Positions 45,999-54,987 of a stretch of DNA of 64,000 bases are shown here, piece by piece. Below the pieces are notes generated by a model. It worked only from the letters and a program-made list of their open reading frames with translations. It was not told the origin of the DNA and ran no database searches. Positions within the stretch are counted from its first letter, which is position 1. The number at the start of each line of letters is the position of its first letter. The stretch covers positions 124,001-188,000 of the forward strand of contig NZ_UNRA01000002.1 in assembly GCF_900537075.1 (NCBI RefSeq), read 5' to 3'. The stretch is from Tropicibacter sp. Alg240-R139 (lineage in GTDB: Bacteria; Pseudomonadota; Alphaproteobacteria; Rhodobacterales; Rhodobacteraceae). Position numbers and translations under genes: made by a program.

Positions 45999-46582
45999 CT
46001 CACGCTGGCCGGTTTGCGATCTACCTCACCCACCCGGAGGTCAATATAGATCCGACTAGTCCTGTTCCAGACTGGTGCTTGTCCCCATCTGGCGCAGAGC
46101 GGGTTGCATCCCTTGCAGCCAAGCTGCGTCAAACCCCTGTGCAAGTCATTTCCAGCGCCGAACGTAAGGCGCTCGAAACCGCTTGGCCTTTGGCTGCACG
46201 GTTCGGAACGCCGATCACCGTCCGCCCTGGCATGCACGAAAACGACCGCGCGGCCACCGGCTACCTGCCCGGACCCGAGTTCGAAGCCACGGCAGACGCC
46301 TTTTTCGTCAATCCGCATCAGTCCATTCGCGGCTGGGAACGTGCCATTGACGCCCAATCCCGCATCGCGGATGAGGTGCGGCGCGCCGTAAACAGCCACT
46401 TGGACGACCAGATCATCTTTTGTGGCCATGGTGGGGTGGGCACGTTGCTCTATTGCGATCTGGCGGGCAAACCCATTGACCGCACATTGGATCAATCGGG
46501 CGGTGGGAATTGGTTTGCCTTTGATCCCGACAACTGGACCGCCTTAAGCCACTGGGCCCCGATGGAGACACTGTCATTCTGA
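45995..46582 (+). CDS. Histidine-phosphatase-fold protein lacking the RHG arginine
   Basis: A 195-residue protein of the phosphoglycerate-mutase-like fold. The motif that is normally RHG reads T12-H13-P14 (FAIYLTHPEV): the phospho-accepting His is kept and the Arg is lost. The second Arg (SSAERKALETA), the acid in HENDRA and the late His in CGHGGVGTLL are present. Activity may be altered. ATG 45995 overlaps the mch stop (ATGA). Substrate unknown. Confidence 0.8.
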   Translation: MTHAGRFAIYLTHPEVNIDPTSPVPDWCLSPSGAERVASLAAKLRQTPVQVISSAERKALETAWPLAARFGTPITVRPGMHENDRAATGYLPGPEFEATADAFFVNPHQSIRGWERAIDAQSRIADEVRRAVNSHLDDQIIFCGHGGVGTLLYCDLAGKPIDRTLDQSGGGNWFAFDPDNWTALSHWAPMETLSF

Positions 46583-46606
46583 GTGGGCTGTGATAGCGTC
46601 CGCCTC

Positions 46607-47377
46607 ATGACGCGCTTGAGATCACATATCCTGACCGCTGGCTTGTTGGCCGGGTTGAGCACGCCTGCCACCGCCGAATTCTCATTCGATGCGGATGAGG
46701 CAACACAGGCCTATGTCGAAGCCAACCTCTTGGGCATCTTCTATCACGAACTGGGGCATGCCCTGATCGACGTGCTCGGCTTGCCGATTTTCGGACAGGA
46801 AGAGGACGCCGCCGACGTCCTGTCGGTCTTCCTGATCGACGCGCTCTACGAAGAAGAGAGCGCCGTCGATCTTGCCTATGACACAGCCTTCGGGTTTCTC
46901 GGAGAGGCGGAACAACGTGAGGCCAACGCGGAGCCGCCCGCCTATTGGGACATCCACGGCCCCGATCTGCAACGCTATTACAACCTTATCTGCATCTTTT
47001 ACGGGGCTAATCCAGATGAGCGTTCGGATGTTGCCGACGACTTGGGCCTGCCTGCCGACCGAGCCGACTACTGCCCCGACGAATACGACCAGGCGGACTA
47101 CAGCTGGGGCGCGGCACTGGATGAAATCCTGACGGATCATCCCGCGCAGACCATCCGCCTGGGCCACATTGAAATCGAAACCGATGGCGGTGACTTCACC
47201 GCCCAAGTGATCGAGGCCGAAGTCGAGGCCCTGAACCAGGATTTTAGGCTTCCCGCCGAGCTAACCGTTTCGATCGTGCCCTGCGGTGAACCCAACGCGT
47301 ACTACGACCCTCAAATCCGCGAGATTACCATGTGCACTGAATTTGCCGACAACCTTATGGCCTGGGCCCCAGAATGA
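46607..47377 (+). CDS. DUF4344 exported metallopeptidase-like protein
   Basis: A 256-residue protein with a signal peptide ending STPATAEF and a zinc motif HELGH at 47-51 followed by ALIDVLGLPIFGQEEDAADVLS, where the later Glu/Asp residues fit a third ligand. A gluzincin-like peptidase is likely, of the DUF4344 family. ATG 46607 is chosen; the frame runs eight codons further up. It overlaps the acetyltransferase gene by 4 bp. Confidence 0.85.
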   Translation: MTRLRSHILTAGLLAGLSTPATAEFSFDADEATQAYVEANLLGIFYHELGHALIDVLGLPIFGQEEDAADVLSVFLIDALYEEESAVDLAYDTAFGFLGEAEQREANAEPPAYWDIHGPDLQRYYNLICIFYGANPDERSDVADDLGLPADRADYCPDEYDQADYSWGAALDEILTDHPAQTIRLGHIEIETDGGDFTAQVIEAEVEALNQDFRLPAELTVSIVPCGEPNAYYDPQIREITMCTEFADNLMAWAPE

Positions 47378-47889
47378 CCCTGCGACCAGCTCGGGCCGAA
47401 GACGCCTCAAGCCTTGCGGCAATCGCCATCGAGGTCTGGGTCGGCACCTATCTGCGCGACGGGGTTTCGGGGGTTTTTGCCGACTACGTGTTCGAAAGCT
47501 TGACGCCTGACGCATTTCGCGCCCTGATCGCAGACCCAAAGGAACACATCATCGTGTCCGAACGCGGCGACGGTATAGACGGCTTTATCCGCATCAGCGA
47601 AGACAAACCTGCAGAGGCAGCAGGGTGTTCTGATGTAGAAATCGCCACGCTTTACCTGCAACCCCGTCACCACGGGCAGGGGATCGGACAAGGCTTGTTG
47701 CAGCGCGGGTTGCAGATCAGCGCCGATCTTGGTGCGGGCCATCCATGGCTGATGGTGAACGAGGAGAATACCCAGGCCCGCGCCTTTTATGCCCGCCAAG
47801 GATTTTCCGAGGTCGGCCATACCTTCTTCCGCATCCAGAACGGTGCCTATCGCAATGAAATCTTGGCCTATCGCCCCGACAAAAAATGA
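47374..47889 (+). CDS. GNAT-family N-acetyltransferase
   Basis: A 171-residue GNAT protein: TLRPARAEDASSLAAIAIEVWVGTYL at the start, the acetyl-CoA site LYLQPRHHGQGIGQGLLQRGL (motif A) near residue 92, and VNEENTQARAFYARQGFSEVG (motif B). The substrate is unknown. The start overlaps the DUF4344 stop (ATGA). Last gene of the run that begins with mcl2. Confidence 0.9.
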   Translation: MTLRPARAEDASSLAAIAIEVWVGTYLRDGVSGVFADYVFESLTPDAFRALIADPKEHIIVSERGDGIDGFIRISEDKPAEAAGCSDVEIATLYLQPRHHGQGIGQGLLQRGLQISADLGAGHPWLMVNEENTQARAFYARQGFSEVGHTFFRIQNGAYRNEILAYRPDKK

Positions 47890-47935
47890 CTCCTTCGTGA
47901 CGTGACTTTGCGGCCCCGGCTCGTAAGGTGGTGGC

Positions 47936-48601
47936 ATGTGGCGAACCGCGATTTCTGCCGTGGCCTTTTCGGTCCTGACCTTGCCAGCGCAGGCCTGCGA
48001 TCTGGCGTTGGCGCTGGCCGTGGACGTGTCGGGTTCGGTCGATAGCCGCGAATATGGCATTCAGATGAATGGGCTGGCTCTTGCCTTGCGCGATCCGATC
48101 ATTTCCGAAGCGCTGGTGCGGGGTGACAGTCGGCTGATGTTGGTGCAATGGACTGGCGCCTCGCGTCAGCAAGTGACCATTCCCTGGACCCGCATTGACA
48201 GCTTTGACGCCATTGACGCCTTTGCTGTGGCAGTGGAGCAGGACATTCGCGTCTGGCGCAACTTCTCAACCGCGATCGGCGAGGCGTTGCAGGCGACGAT
48301 GGCGGCGTTTGATCAGGTGCCGGACTGCAAACGCCACTTGATTGATCTGTCGGGCGATGGGTTTTCGAACGAAGGATTGGAACCCACCACCGTGCACCCT
48401 GATCTGCGCGCGGCCGGTATCACAGTGAACGCTATCGCGATCGAAGAAAGCGAACCCGAGTTGACCGCGTACTTCTTTGAAAACGTGATCGTCGGCGAGG
48501 GCGCTTTTGTGGTCTCGGCAGCTGGATTTCTGGACTACCCCGAGCGGATCCGAAAGAAACTCCTTCGCGAAGTCACCCAGCAGACGGCCGAGTTGGACTA
48601 G
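47936..48601 (+). CDS. DUF1194 exported von Willebrand A-like protein
   Basis: A 221-residue protein with a signal peptide (TAISAVAFSVLTLPAQA) and a vWA domain whose metal site (MIDAS) reads DVSGSVD, with a later LSGDGFSNEG. This matches DUF1194. It probably binds a partner in the periplasm. It has its own start 46 bp after the acetyltransferase gene, and a repeat copy follows. Confidence 0.87.
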   Translation: MWRTAISAVAFSVLTLPAQACDLALALAVDVSGSVDSREYGIQMNGLALALRDPIISEALVRGDSRLMLVQWTGASRQQVTIPWTRIDSFDAIDAFAVAVEQDIRVWRNFSTAIGEALQATMAAFDQVPDCKRHLIDLSGDGFSNEGLEPTTVHPDLRAAGITVNAIAIEESEPELTAYFFENVIVGEGAFVVSAAGFLDYPERIRKKLLREVTQQTAELD

Positions 48602-48629
48602 AGCAAGGTTGTGATCGGGGAAAAGGGGA

Positions 48630-48761
48630 GCTCCCGCACCCGAGCGATCCCGACTTCGTCGGCACCGCTAGCGGCTTTGGGCCGGGCACTGCGCAAAGCG
48701 CAGTGCCCGGCCCAACGGGAGGAGATGTTTCGTGAGAAACATCGACGAAGGGCGGGAGCGC
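48630..48761 (+). repeat. Two-hairpin intergenic repeat, long copy 2
   Basis: About 132 bp with inverted ends GCTCCCGC and GCGGGAGC. Stem I is GGGCACTGCGC/GCGCAGTGCCC (48684-48708) and stem II GATGTTTC/GAAACATC (48724-48743). It matches long copy 1 (3266-3397, other strand) over the full length. It lies between the DUF1194 gene and the sdh operators. The short reading frame across it is an artefact. Confidence 0.9.
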
Positions 48762-48880
48762 CCCGAGATGATCGCGCCCATTCGTGGAAGGTGATCCACA
48801 AGTAGGGACAGCATTCCGGGATTCGTGATCACAACACTATGCGTACGATATCGTTAACATTCATGCGATGTTTGAGCTTT

Positions 48881-48911
48881 TGTGATCACACATCAGTTTA
48901 GTGTGATCACA
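48881..48911. promoter_or_regulatory. Tandem TGTGATCACA operators of the sdh operon
   Basis: Perfect palindromes TGTGATCACA at 48881-48890 and 48902-48911, starts 21 bp apart, exactly as upstream of sucC. A third site with one mismatch (CGTGATCACA) lies at 48824-48833. They sit 115-145 bp before sdhC. The leader 48912-49025 also has TTGTAT-type promoter candidates, none certain. With the repeat at 48630, this accounts for the 424-bp gap. Confidence 0.85.
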
Positions 48912-49025
48912 TTCTTGTATTTCTGCACTGCCGCGCCAAAAAACCGCGCCTTTTTACGACCGTTCTAGGTGACAGGCCGACAAAAAACGGTAAAACCAAG
49001 CGCAGCCAACCGGAAAGGAGCCACC

Positions 49026-49409
49026 ATGGCCGATGTCAATCGGGGTAACCGCCCGCTCTCGCCACATATTATGATCTACCGCCCACAGATGACCTCCATA
49101 TCATCAATTATGGTGCGGATGTCCGGCCTTGCTCTTTTGGTACTCGCCCCTCTGGTGGTGTGGTGGCTGCTGGCCTTAGCAACTTCGGAAAGCGCGTTCG
49201 CAGTCATCGACGGCCTGTTGCGCAGTTGGTTCGGTAAGCTGGTCCTGACCGGTGCAATCTGGGCGCTGTGGTACCACACGCTCGGTCGCCTGCGTCACGT
49301 GATCTGGGACTTCGGCTACTGCCTGGACGTCAACACATCCGAAAACATGGGCCGCGCCATGTTCATTGGTGCCACGGTACTAACCGTGATCACTATCCTG
49401 GTCGTATAA
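49026..49409 (+). CDS. sdhC: Succinate dehydrogenase cytochrome b556 subunit
   Basis: A 127-residue membrane protein with three helices. RPLSPHIMIYRPQMTSISSIMVRMSGLAL is the SdhC start with quinone-site residues, and WYHTLGRLRHVIWDFG carries the heme-ligand His. It anchors SdhAB and passes electrons to ubiquinone. ATG 49026 follows GGAAAGGAGCCACC; a frame 19 codons longer is not supported. Confidence 0.95.
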   Translation: MADVNRGNRPLSPHIMIYRPQMTSISSIMVRMSGLALLVLAPLVVWWLLALATSESAFAVIDGLLRSWFGKLVLTGAIWALWYHTLGRLRHVIWDFGYCLDVNTSENMGRAMFIGATVLTVITILVV

Positions 49410-49421
49410 GGAGGACATGGC

Positions 49422-49793
49422 ATGCGATACCTGACAGACCGCAAACGTGCAGTTGGACTGGGGGCCGGTGGCTCGGGCACCCAAGGACACTGGCAGATGA
49501 TGGTGCGTTCGATGATCATGGTCATCCTCACACCGCTTTTCCTGATCACCTTCGGCCTGGGCCTGGGCGGCACCTATGAAGAGGCGCTCGCCTATTACAG
49601 CCAGCCGATCCCCGCGATCATCATCGCGCTCTCGCTGATCGTCGGCCTGACCCAGCTGATGCACGAGGCGAACGAGGCGATCGAGGACTATATCCACGGC
49701 GTCACCGAAAAGCTGACCCTGGTTGCCACCAAGGCGCTTGCCTACACGCTCATCGTTGCGGGGCTCTTTGCTCTCGTAAAGCTGGCCCTCTGA
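49422..49793 (+). CDS. sdhD: Succinate dehydrogenase membrane anchor subunit
   Basis: A 123-residue protein with three membrane helices: QMMVRSMIMVILTPLFLITFGLGLGG, QPIPAIIIALSLIVGLTQLMHEANEAIEDYIHG and the last near 100-120. The second helix ends with the family's conserved His/Asp stretch. It follows sdhC by 12 bp with AAGGAGG before the start. Partner of SdhC in the quinone and heme site. Confidence 0.94.
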   Translation: MRYLTDRKRAVGLGAGGSGTQGHWQMMVRSMIMVILTPLFLITFGLGLGGTYEEALAYYSQPIPAIIIALSLIVGLTQLMHEANEAIEDYIHGVTEKLTLVATKALAYTLIVAGLFALVKLAL

Positions 49794-49817
49794 GACGCGC
49801 GGTAAGGAACAAGAACA

Positions 49818-51632
49818 ATGACAGCAGCATATGAATATGAAACCCACGATTACGACGTTGTCGTCGTAGGCGCCGGTGGTGCAGGTCTGCGTGCAACCCT
49901 TGGCATGGCCGAACAAGGCCTGCGCACCGCGTGCGTGACCAAGGTGTTCCCGACCCGCTCGCACACCGTTGCGGCGCAGGGTGGCATCGCCGCCTCACTC
50001 TCGAACATGGGGCCCGACCACTGGCAGTGGCACATGTACGACACAGTCAAAGGCTCGGACTGGCTGGGCGACACGGACGCGATGGAATACCTCGCCCGCG
50101 AAGCCCCCAAAGCGGTATACGAACTGGAACACTACGGCGTGCCGTTTTCGCGCACCGAAGAAGGCAAGATTTATCAGCGCCCGTTCGGTGGTCACACCAC
50201 CGAATTTGGCGAAGGCCCTGCCGTGCAGCGCACCTGTGCCGCCGCCGACCGGACCGGCCACGCGATCCTGCACACGCTTTATGGTCAGTCGCTGAAAAAC
50301 AACGCCGAGTTTTACATCGAATATTTCGCCATCGACCTGCTGATGAGCGATGATGGCCAATGTCAGGGCGTCGTCTGCTGGAAGCTGGACGACGGCACCA
50401 TGCACGTCTTCAACGCCAAGATGGTCGTGCTGGCCACCGGCGGTTATGGCCGCGCCTATTTCAGCGCCACGTCGGCCCACACCTGCACCGGCGACGGCGG
50501 CGGCATGGTGATGCGAGCGGGCCTGCCGATGCAGGATCTGGAGTTCGTTCAATTCCACCCCACCGGCATCTACGGCTCGGGCTGCCTGATTACCGAAGGC
50601 GCACGGGGCGAGGGCGGTTACCTGACCAACTCGGAAGGTGAACGGTTCATGGAGCGTTACGCGCCCCAGTACAAAGACCTCGCACCGCGGGACTATGTCA
50701 GCCGTTCCATGACCATGGAAATCCGCGAAGGTCGCGGTGTGGGCGCCGAGGGCGACCACATCCACCTGAACCTGTCCCACCTGCCAGCCGAAGCTTTGGC
50801 CGAACGTCTGCCGGGCATTTCGGAAAGCGCCAAGATCTTTGCCGGTGTTGACGTGAACAAAGAACCGATCCCGGTTCTGCCCACCGTTCACTACAACATG
50901 GGCGGTATCCCGACCAACTATTGGGGTGAGGTGCTGAACCCGACCGAAGAAAACCCAACCGGCATCGTTCCCGGCCTGATGGCCGTGGGCGAAGCGGGCT
51001 GTGCCTCGGTGCACGGGGCCAACCGTCTGGGCTCGAACTCGCTCATCGACCTCGTGGTCTTTGGCCGCGCGTCGGCGATCAAGGCGGGCGAAGTTGTGGA
51101 CCCGAACGCAGCTGTGCCGCAGGCGTCTGCGGACAAGGTCGAAAAGGTTTTCGAACGCTTCGACAGCCTGCGTTACACCAAGGGCGCGATCCCGACGGCT
51201 GACCTGCGTCTGGAAATGCAGAAAACCATGCAGCGCGACGCGGCCGTATTCCGCACCGCCAAGACTATGGCCGAAGGTGTCGAGGCCATGACCGAGATTG
51301 CGGGCAAGATGGGCGACGTTAAGGTCACGGATCAATCGCTGGTCTGGAACTCGGACCTGATGGAAACGCTGGAACTGACCAACCTGATGCCATCGGCGCT
51401 GGCCACCATCGTTGGTGCCGAGGCGCGTAAGGAAAGCCGCGGTGCCCACGCACACGAGGATCACACCGAGCGTGACGATGAAAACTGGCGGGTCCACACG
51501 ATCAGCCGCATCGACGAGACCGGCACCAAATGTGACCTCAGCTATCGCCCAGTGATCACCGATCCGCTGTCGACCGAAGCCGAAGGCGGCATCAGCCTCA
51601 AGAAAATCGCGCCCAAAGCGCGGACATTCTAA
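49818..51632 (+). CDS. sdhA: Succinate dehydrogenase flavoprotein subunit
   Basis: A 604-residue flavoprotein. [16 protein letters not shown] is the FAD site; [14 protein letters not shown] carries the His covalently bound to [28 protein letters not shown] and the C-terminal [14 protein letters not shown] are family blocks. It oxidises succinate to fumarate. Standard length, no anomaly. Confidence 0.98.
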   Translation: MTAAYEYETHDYDVVVVGAGGAGLRATLGMAEQGLRTACVTKVFPTRSHTVAAQGGIAASLSNMGPDHWQWHMYDTVKGSDWLGDTDAMEYLAREAPKAVYELEHYGVPFSRTEEGKIYQRPFGGHTTEFGEGPAVQRTCAAADRTGHAILHTLYGQSLKNNAEFYIEYFAIDLLMSDDGQCQGVVCWKLDDGTMHVFNAKMVVLATGGYGRAYFSATSAHTCTGDGGGMVMRAGLPMQDLEFVQFHPTGIYGSGCLITEGARGEGGYLTNSEGERFMERYAPQYKDLAPRDYVSRSMTMEIREGRGVGAEGDHIHLNLSHLPAEALAERLPGISESAKIFAGVDVNKEPIPVLPTVHYNMGGIPTNYWGEVLNPTEENPTGIVPGLMAVGEAGCASVHGANRLGSNSLIDLVVFGRASAIKAGEVVDPNAAVPQASADKVEKVFERFDSLRYTKGAIPTADLRLEMQKTMQRDAAVFRTAKTMAEGVEAMTEIAGKMGDVKVTDQSLVWNSDLMETLELTNLMPSALATIVGAEARKESRGAHAHEDHTERDDENWRVHTISRIDETGTKCDLSYRPVITDPLSTEAEGGISLKKIAPKARTF

Positions 51633-51642
51633 GGAGAGAGAA

Positions 51643-52422
51643 ATGGTACAACTGACCCTCCCCAAGAATTCGCGCATCACCACGGGCAAGACTTGGCCCA
51701 AGCCCGAAGGCGCGACCAACATCCGCAAGTTCCAGATCTATCGTTGGAACCCTGATGACGGTCAAAACCCGCGCGTGGACACCTATTTCCTGGACATGGA
51801 CACCTGTGGTCCAATGGTTCTGGATGCGCTGATCAAGATCAAGAACGAGATCGACCCGACCCTGACGTTCCGCCGGTCCTGCCGCGAAGGCATCTGTGGA
51901 TCGTGCGCGATGAACATCGACGGCATCAACACGCTGGCCTGTATCTACGGCATGGATGAAATCAAGGGTGCAGTAAAAATCTATCCACTGCCCCACATGG
52001 AAGTCGTCAAGGACCTGATCCCTGACCTGACGCATTTCTATGCGCAGCACGCGTCGATCATGCCGTGGTTGGAAACCAAAACTAACCGCCCAGCCAAAGA
52101 GTGGAAGCAGTCGATTGATGACCGCAAAAAGCTCGATGGTCTTTATGAATGCGTGATGTGTGCGTCCTGCTCGACATCCTGCCCCAGCTACTGGTGGAAC
52201 AGCGACCGCTACCTGGGCCCGGCCGCGCTGCTGCACGCCTACCGCTGGATCATCGACTCGCGCGACGAGGCAACAGGCGAGCGTCTGGACGAGCTGGAAG
52301 ACCCCTTCAAGCTCTACCGCTGCCACACCATCATGAACTGCGCCAAGACCTGCCCCAAGGGTCTGAACCCGGCAAAAGCCATTGCCGAGATCAAGAAAAT
52401 GATGGTCGACCGCGCCGTCTAA
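51643..52422 (+). CDS. sdhB: Succinate dehydrogenase iron-sulfur subunit
   Basis: A 259-residue protein. The [2Fe-2S] cysteines are in [16 protein letters not shown], the [4Fe-4S] in [17 protein letters not shown], and the [3Fe-4S] in [17 protein letters not shown]. It wires SdhA to the quinone site. It lies 10 bp behind sdhA with AAGGAGAGAG. Last gene of the operon, followed by a terminator. Confidence 0.98.
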   Translation: MVQLTLPKNSRITTGKTWPKPEGATNIRKFQIYRWNPDDGQNPRVDTYFLDMDTCGPMVLDALIKIKNEIDPTLTFRRSCREGICGSCAMNIDGINTLACIYGMDEIKGAVKIYPLPHMEVVKDLIPDLTHFYAQHASIMPWLETKTNRPAKEWKQSIDDRKKLDGLYECVMCASCSTSCPSYWWNSDRYLGPAALLHAYRWIIDSRDEATGERLDELEDPFKLYRCHTIMNCAKTCPKGLNPAKAIAEIKKMMVDRAV

Positions 52423-52444
52423 GGTTGCATTCGAGAGCATTTCA

Positions 52445-52471
52445 AAGGGCCGGCCCATTGGGCTGGCCCTT
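52445..52471. terminator. Terminator of the sdh operon
   Basis: AAGGGCCGGCCCA pairs with TGGGCTGGCCCTT (one G-U pair, 1-nt loop) 22 bp after the sdhB stop, followed by ATTGTATT. It also faces the convergent DUF2189 gene. Confidence 0.8.
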
Positions 52472-52492
52472 ATTGTATTCGGCAAGGTTGAT

Positions 52493-53311
52493 TCAGGCCT
52501 CGGGGGGTGCCACGGCCCGTTGATAGAGATGCCATGTGCTGTGGCCGAGGATCGGCAAGGTAAAGATCAGGCCCAGAAATACGGGAACCATCGAAACCAG
52601 CATGACGACCGAAATGATCGCCGCCCAGCTGAGCATGACGACAGGGTTTTGAGTGACCACGCGAATGGATGTGAGCATTGCGGACACGAAATTGATCTCG
52701 CGGTCGAGCAGCATGGGCATGGAAATAGCGGTCACCGTAAATAGCGCCGCTGACAGGATTGCCCCCGCGCAGGTGCCCACAGCAAGAAAGATCCAGCCTT
52801 CCGGTGTGAAGAAAACGATGTCCAGGAAACCACCAAATCCCGAGAATGACGTATCCTTGAGGATGATCGCCAGCCAAAGCCGAACCTGATAAATCCACAC
52901 CCAGAATATGAACAGGGTAACAAAGGCCATCCAGCCCATTTCACGTTTGCGTTGATCAGCGACGACAGTGAGAATTTCGACCCAGCCAAAGCTTTCCCCC
53001 TTCTGCAACCGACGGGACATTTCATAAAGTCCGGCAGCAGCAAAAGGCGCGACCAGTGGAAAGCCCAGAATGGCGGGAATGATCACCCAGATCTGATTAA
53101 GCCAAACCAGACTCCACACAAACAGAATGCCGAAGGCCGCATAGAACAGGCCAAAAAATCCGCTCATGACCGGGCGCGCCAGAAAATCGGAAATCCCGGC
53201 CTTCAGCGACGCGGCGATATCTCGGGCCGTCACTGTGTTGATCTTTGGGATGGCCGATTGCAGCGGCATTAGATTGTCCGGTGGTGTGGAATCCGGGGCT
53301 TTGGATGTCAT
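52493..53311 (-). CDS. DUF2189 integral membrane protein
   Basis: A 272-residue protein with about six membrane helices: VMSGFFGLFYAAFGILFVWSLVW, IIPAILGFPLVAPFAAAGLYEMSRRLQKGE, and so on to GLIFTLPILGHSTWHLYQRAV. The PFAAAGLYEMSRRLE-type block and the ending are those of DUF2189. Function unknown. Its start faces the ZIP gene across a 263-bp gap. Confidence 0.88.
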   Translation of the reverse strand: MTSKAPDSTPPDNLMPLQSAIPKINTVTARDIAASLKAGISDFLARPVMSGFFGLFYAAFGILFVWSLVWLNQIWVIIPAILGFPLVAPFAAAGLYEMSRRLQKGESFGWVEILTVVADQRKREMGWMAFVTLFIFWVWIYQVRLWLAIILKDTSFSGFGGFLDIVFFTPEGWIFLAVGTCAGAILSAALFTVTAISMPMLLDREINFVSAMLTSIRVVTQNPVVMLSWAAIISVVMLVSMVPVFLGLIFTLPILGHSTWHLYQRAVAPPEA

Positions 53312-53556
53312 GGCATACTCCTCTCAGAGCATGACGCCGCAGTGGCCCGTTGGTCAATGACACTGGCCAAGAAACAGGCATCCCTGCTCTGAAAATAATC
53401 CTGCATCAGGAGAGGGATCGGTGCAAGGAAAGAGGATGGCAGCCAAGTTCACGACGCGGGGCTGACCCAACTTCGAGCGCACGCCGTCAGTCATTTTTAT
53501 TTCATAGATGTCGCCCTAGCAGCGACGACATTTAAGCTCTTGGCAAAGCGTGGTTT

Positions 53557-53572
53557 CCCGACTTAAATCGGG
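53557..53572. promoter_or_regulatory. Near-perfect palindrome over the ZIP ribosome-binding site
   Basis: CCCGACTTAAATCGGG, a 16-bp palindrome with one mismatched pair, ends two bases before the ATG of the ZIP gene and covers its GGGGG ribosome site. A second short stem, GTCGC/GCGAC, lies at 53508-53524. This could be an operator or an RNA fold that hides the start. Confidence 0.4.
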
Positions 53573-53574
53573 GG

Positions 53575-54288
53575 ATGAGCAATCTGACCTTCGCCCTCCT
53601 TCTTGCCACCTTCGCCGGACTGGCCATGCCCCTGGGCGGGCTGCTGGCGCGCTATGAACAGGTGCGTGATACTCGCATTCAGGCACGCATCGTGCATGCA
53701 GTAACCGCCTTTGGCGGTGGGGCGTTGCTGTCGGCGGTGGCTTTGGTTCTGGTGCCACGCGGGGCCGAGGCGTTGCCTGTGACTGTGGCTATCCCACTGC
53801 TGGTGGCAGGTGGATTTAGCTTCTACATCGTTGATAAGCTTTTGGCCCGCACAGGCGGTAGTGGGGCACTGCTTTTGGCGATGCTGCTCGACTTTCTGCC
53901 CGAGGCGATGGCGCTTGGTGCGTTGTTGACGACCGAGGCGGCAACGGCGAAACTGCTGGCGGCGATGATATTCCTTCAAAACTTGCCCGAAGGGTTCTCT
54001 GCCTTTCGTGACATCTGGTCACGAGGGCAGGCGCCGGGCTGGCAGATCCTGTTGATCTTCATCGGTTTGGCGGCCCTTGGCCCCTTGTGCGCGGCTGTGG
54101 GGTTTCACTTCTTGTCGACTGACCCCGAAACCCTGGGCGCGATCATGATCTTTGCTGCCGGTGGTATCCTGTATCTACTGTTTCAGGACATCGCGCCCGA
54201 GGCACATGTGTCCGGCGACTGGTCGCCTGCCCTGGGGGCTGTTTGTGGCTTTGCACTGGGATTGGCCGGAGACATGATCATCGGTTGA
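53575..54288 (+). CDS. ZIP-family metal transporter
   Basis: A 237-residue protein with about seven to eight helices. HAVTAFGGGALLSAVALVLVPRGAEAL, LLAMLLDFLPEAMALGALL and MIFLQNLPEGFSAFRDIW match the metal-site helices of the ZIP family (HxxxE-like positions are partly replaced, for example D-F-L-P-E). It probably carries a divalent metal, zinc, iron or manganese. ATG 53575 is preceded by GGGGG within a palindrome. Stands alone. Confidence 0.83.
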   Translation: MSNLTFALLLATFAGLAMPLGGLLARYEQVRDTRIQARIVHAVTAFGGGALLSAVALVLVPRGAEALPVTVAIPLLVAGGFSFYIVDKLLARTGGSGALLLAMLLDFLPEAMALGALLTTEAATAKLLAAMIFLQNLPEGFSAFRDIWSRGQAPGWQILLIFIGLAALGPLCAAVGFHFLSTDPETLGAIMIFAAGGILYLLFQDIAPEAHVSGDWSPALGAVCGFALGLAGDMIIG

Positions 54289-54393
54289 CCTCATGCATCT
54301 CTTGCGTGCCCAGATTGCGGCTTTGACCGGTTCGGCGGCTTGTGTCGGCGCATGACTGCGAGGGGCAGGGAGGGGCTGTTCCAACACGATCGG

Positions 54394-54549
54394 ATGACGA
54401 CCAAAATACACGCCCCCCCAAAAAAAATGACCTGGGCGCAAGAGGCACTGGAGCTGCTCAATCAGGTCCAGGCCTATTATGTGGCCGAGTCCGCACCGCG
54501 CGTGGAAGAAGAACAGCCAGATCCGTTCCAATTCGCAAACGCGGCCTGA
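54394..54549 (+). CDS. Small acidic protein of unknown function
   Basis: A 51-residue protein: TTKIHAPPKKMTWAQEALEL, then LNQVQAYYVAE and the acidic ending EEEQPDPFQFANAA. Third codon positions are GC-rich like neighbouring genes. The start may instead be the second ATG at 54427 (MTWAQEALE). The first half forms an amphipathic helix. No domain recognised. Confidence 0.5.
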   Translation: MTTKIHAPPKKMTWAQEALELLNQVQAYYVAESAPRVEEEQPDPFQFANAA

Positions 54550-54573
54550 TTTCTGCCGTCTGACGGCCACGGA

Positions 54574-54653
54574 GCACTCCCGCCCGTCGTCGATGCCCCT
54601 TACGGGCCACCTCCTCCGGTTGGGCCGGGCGCCGCGCTGTGCGCGGCGCGACA
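54574..54653 (-). repeat. Two-hairpin intergenic repeat, short copy 3
   Basis: About 80 bp sharing the core of the long copies but with different stem sequences. Stem I is GCGCCGCGC/GCGCGGCGC (54629-54649) and stem II a GATGCCCC/GGGCCACC-type arm (54592-54610). The outer arm of the long form is missing. A separate 12-bp hairpin, AACGCTCCGGTT with its complement (54660-54688), follows; it has no U-run. Confidence 0.85.
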
Positions 54654-54735
54654 CCGCAGAACGCTCCGGTTCAAGAAACCGGAGCGTTGCTCCCTTGCTG
54701 TTCCAGCGGCGTCACGAATGCGCTAAGCCAGCACC

Positions 54736-54930
54736 ATGCCCATCTTATTGCTTCTGCTCGCCCTCACCGTGTTCGCCTATTTTCTGTGGCGGGCCAAAAC
54801 CACGACGCTGTCACGCAACTGCCGTTGGCGGCAAAGCCGGTCTCAGGACCTCTGGCGTTGTTCCTCTTGTGGGGCGGTTTCGTCGGGCGCTGATCACCCC
54901 CGCCACTGTGGTTTGAAACAGCCGCGCTGA
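54736..54930 (+). CDS. Small membrane protein with Cys/His metal-site motif
   Basis: A 64-residue protein: one N-terminal helix (PILLLLLALTVFAYFLWRA), a basic stretch (NCRWRQSRSQDLWR), then CSSCGAVSSGADHPRHCG. The CxxC...HxxHC spacing could bind zinc or iron. Codon use fits the genome. Probably an inner-membrane anchored ribbon facing the cytoplasm. Upstream of the DUF1989 gene by 57 bp. Confidence 0.6.
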   Translation: MPILLLLLALTVFAYFLWRAKTTTLSRNCRWRQSRSQDLWRCSSCGAVSSGADHPRHCGLKQPR

Positions 54931-54987
54931 CCCCTTGCATTTGCCTGGTCTCTCGTGCCCATCTGTGGCCCAAGAGGAGACGCCATC

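Noticed and set aside
48611-48805. A 64-residue frame through the repeat with an AQREEMFREKHRRRAGA-like peptide
   Set aside because: The same peptide appears wherever the two-hairpin repeat is read in this frame (also 3069-3350 and 55927-56151). It reflects the repeat, not a gene.
49995-51728. A 577-codon frame opposite sdhA
   Set aside because: sdhA is unmistakable; the opposite frame has no family resemblance.
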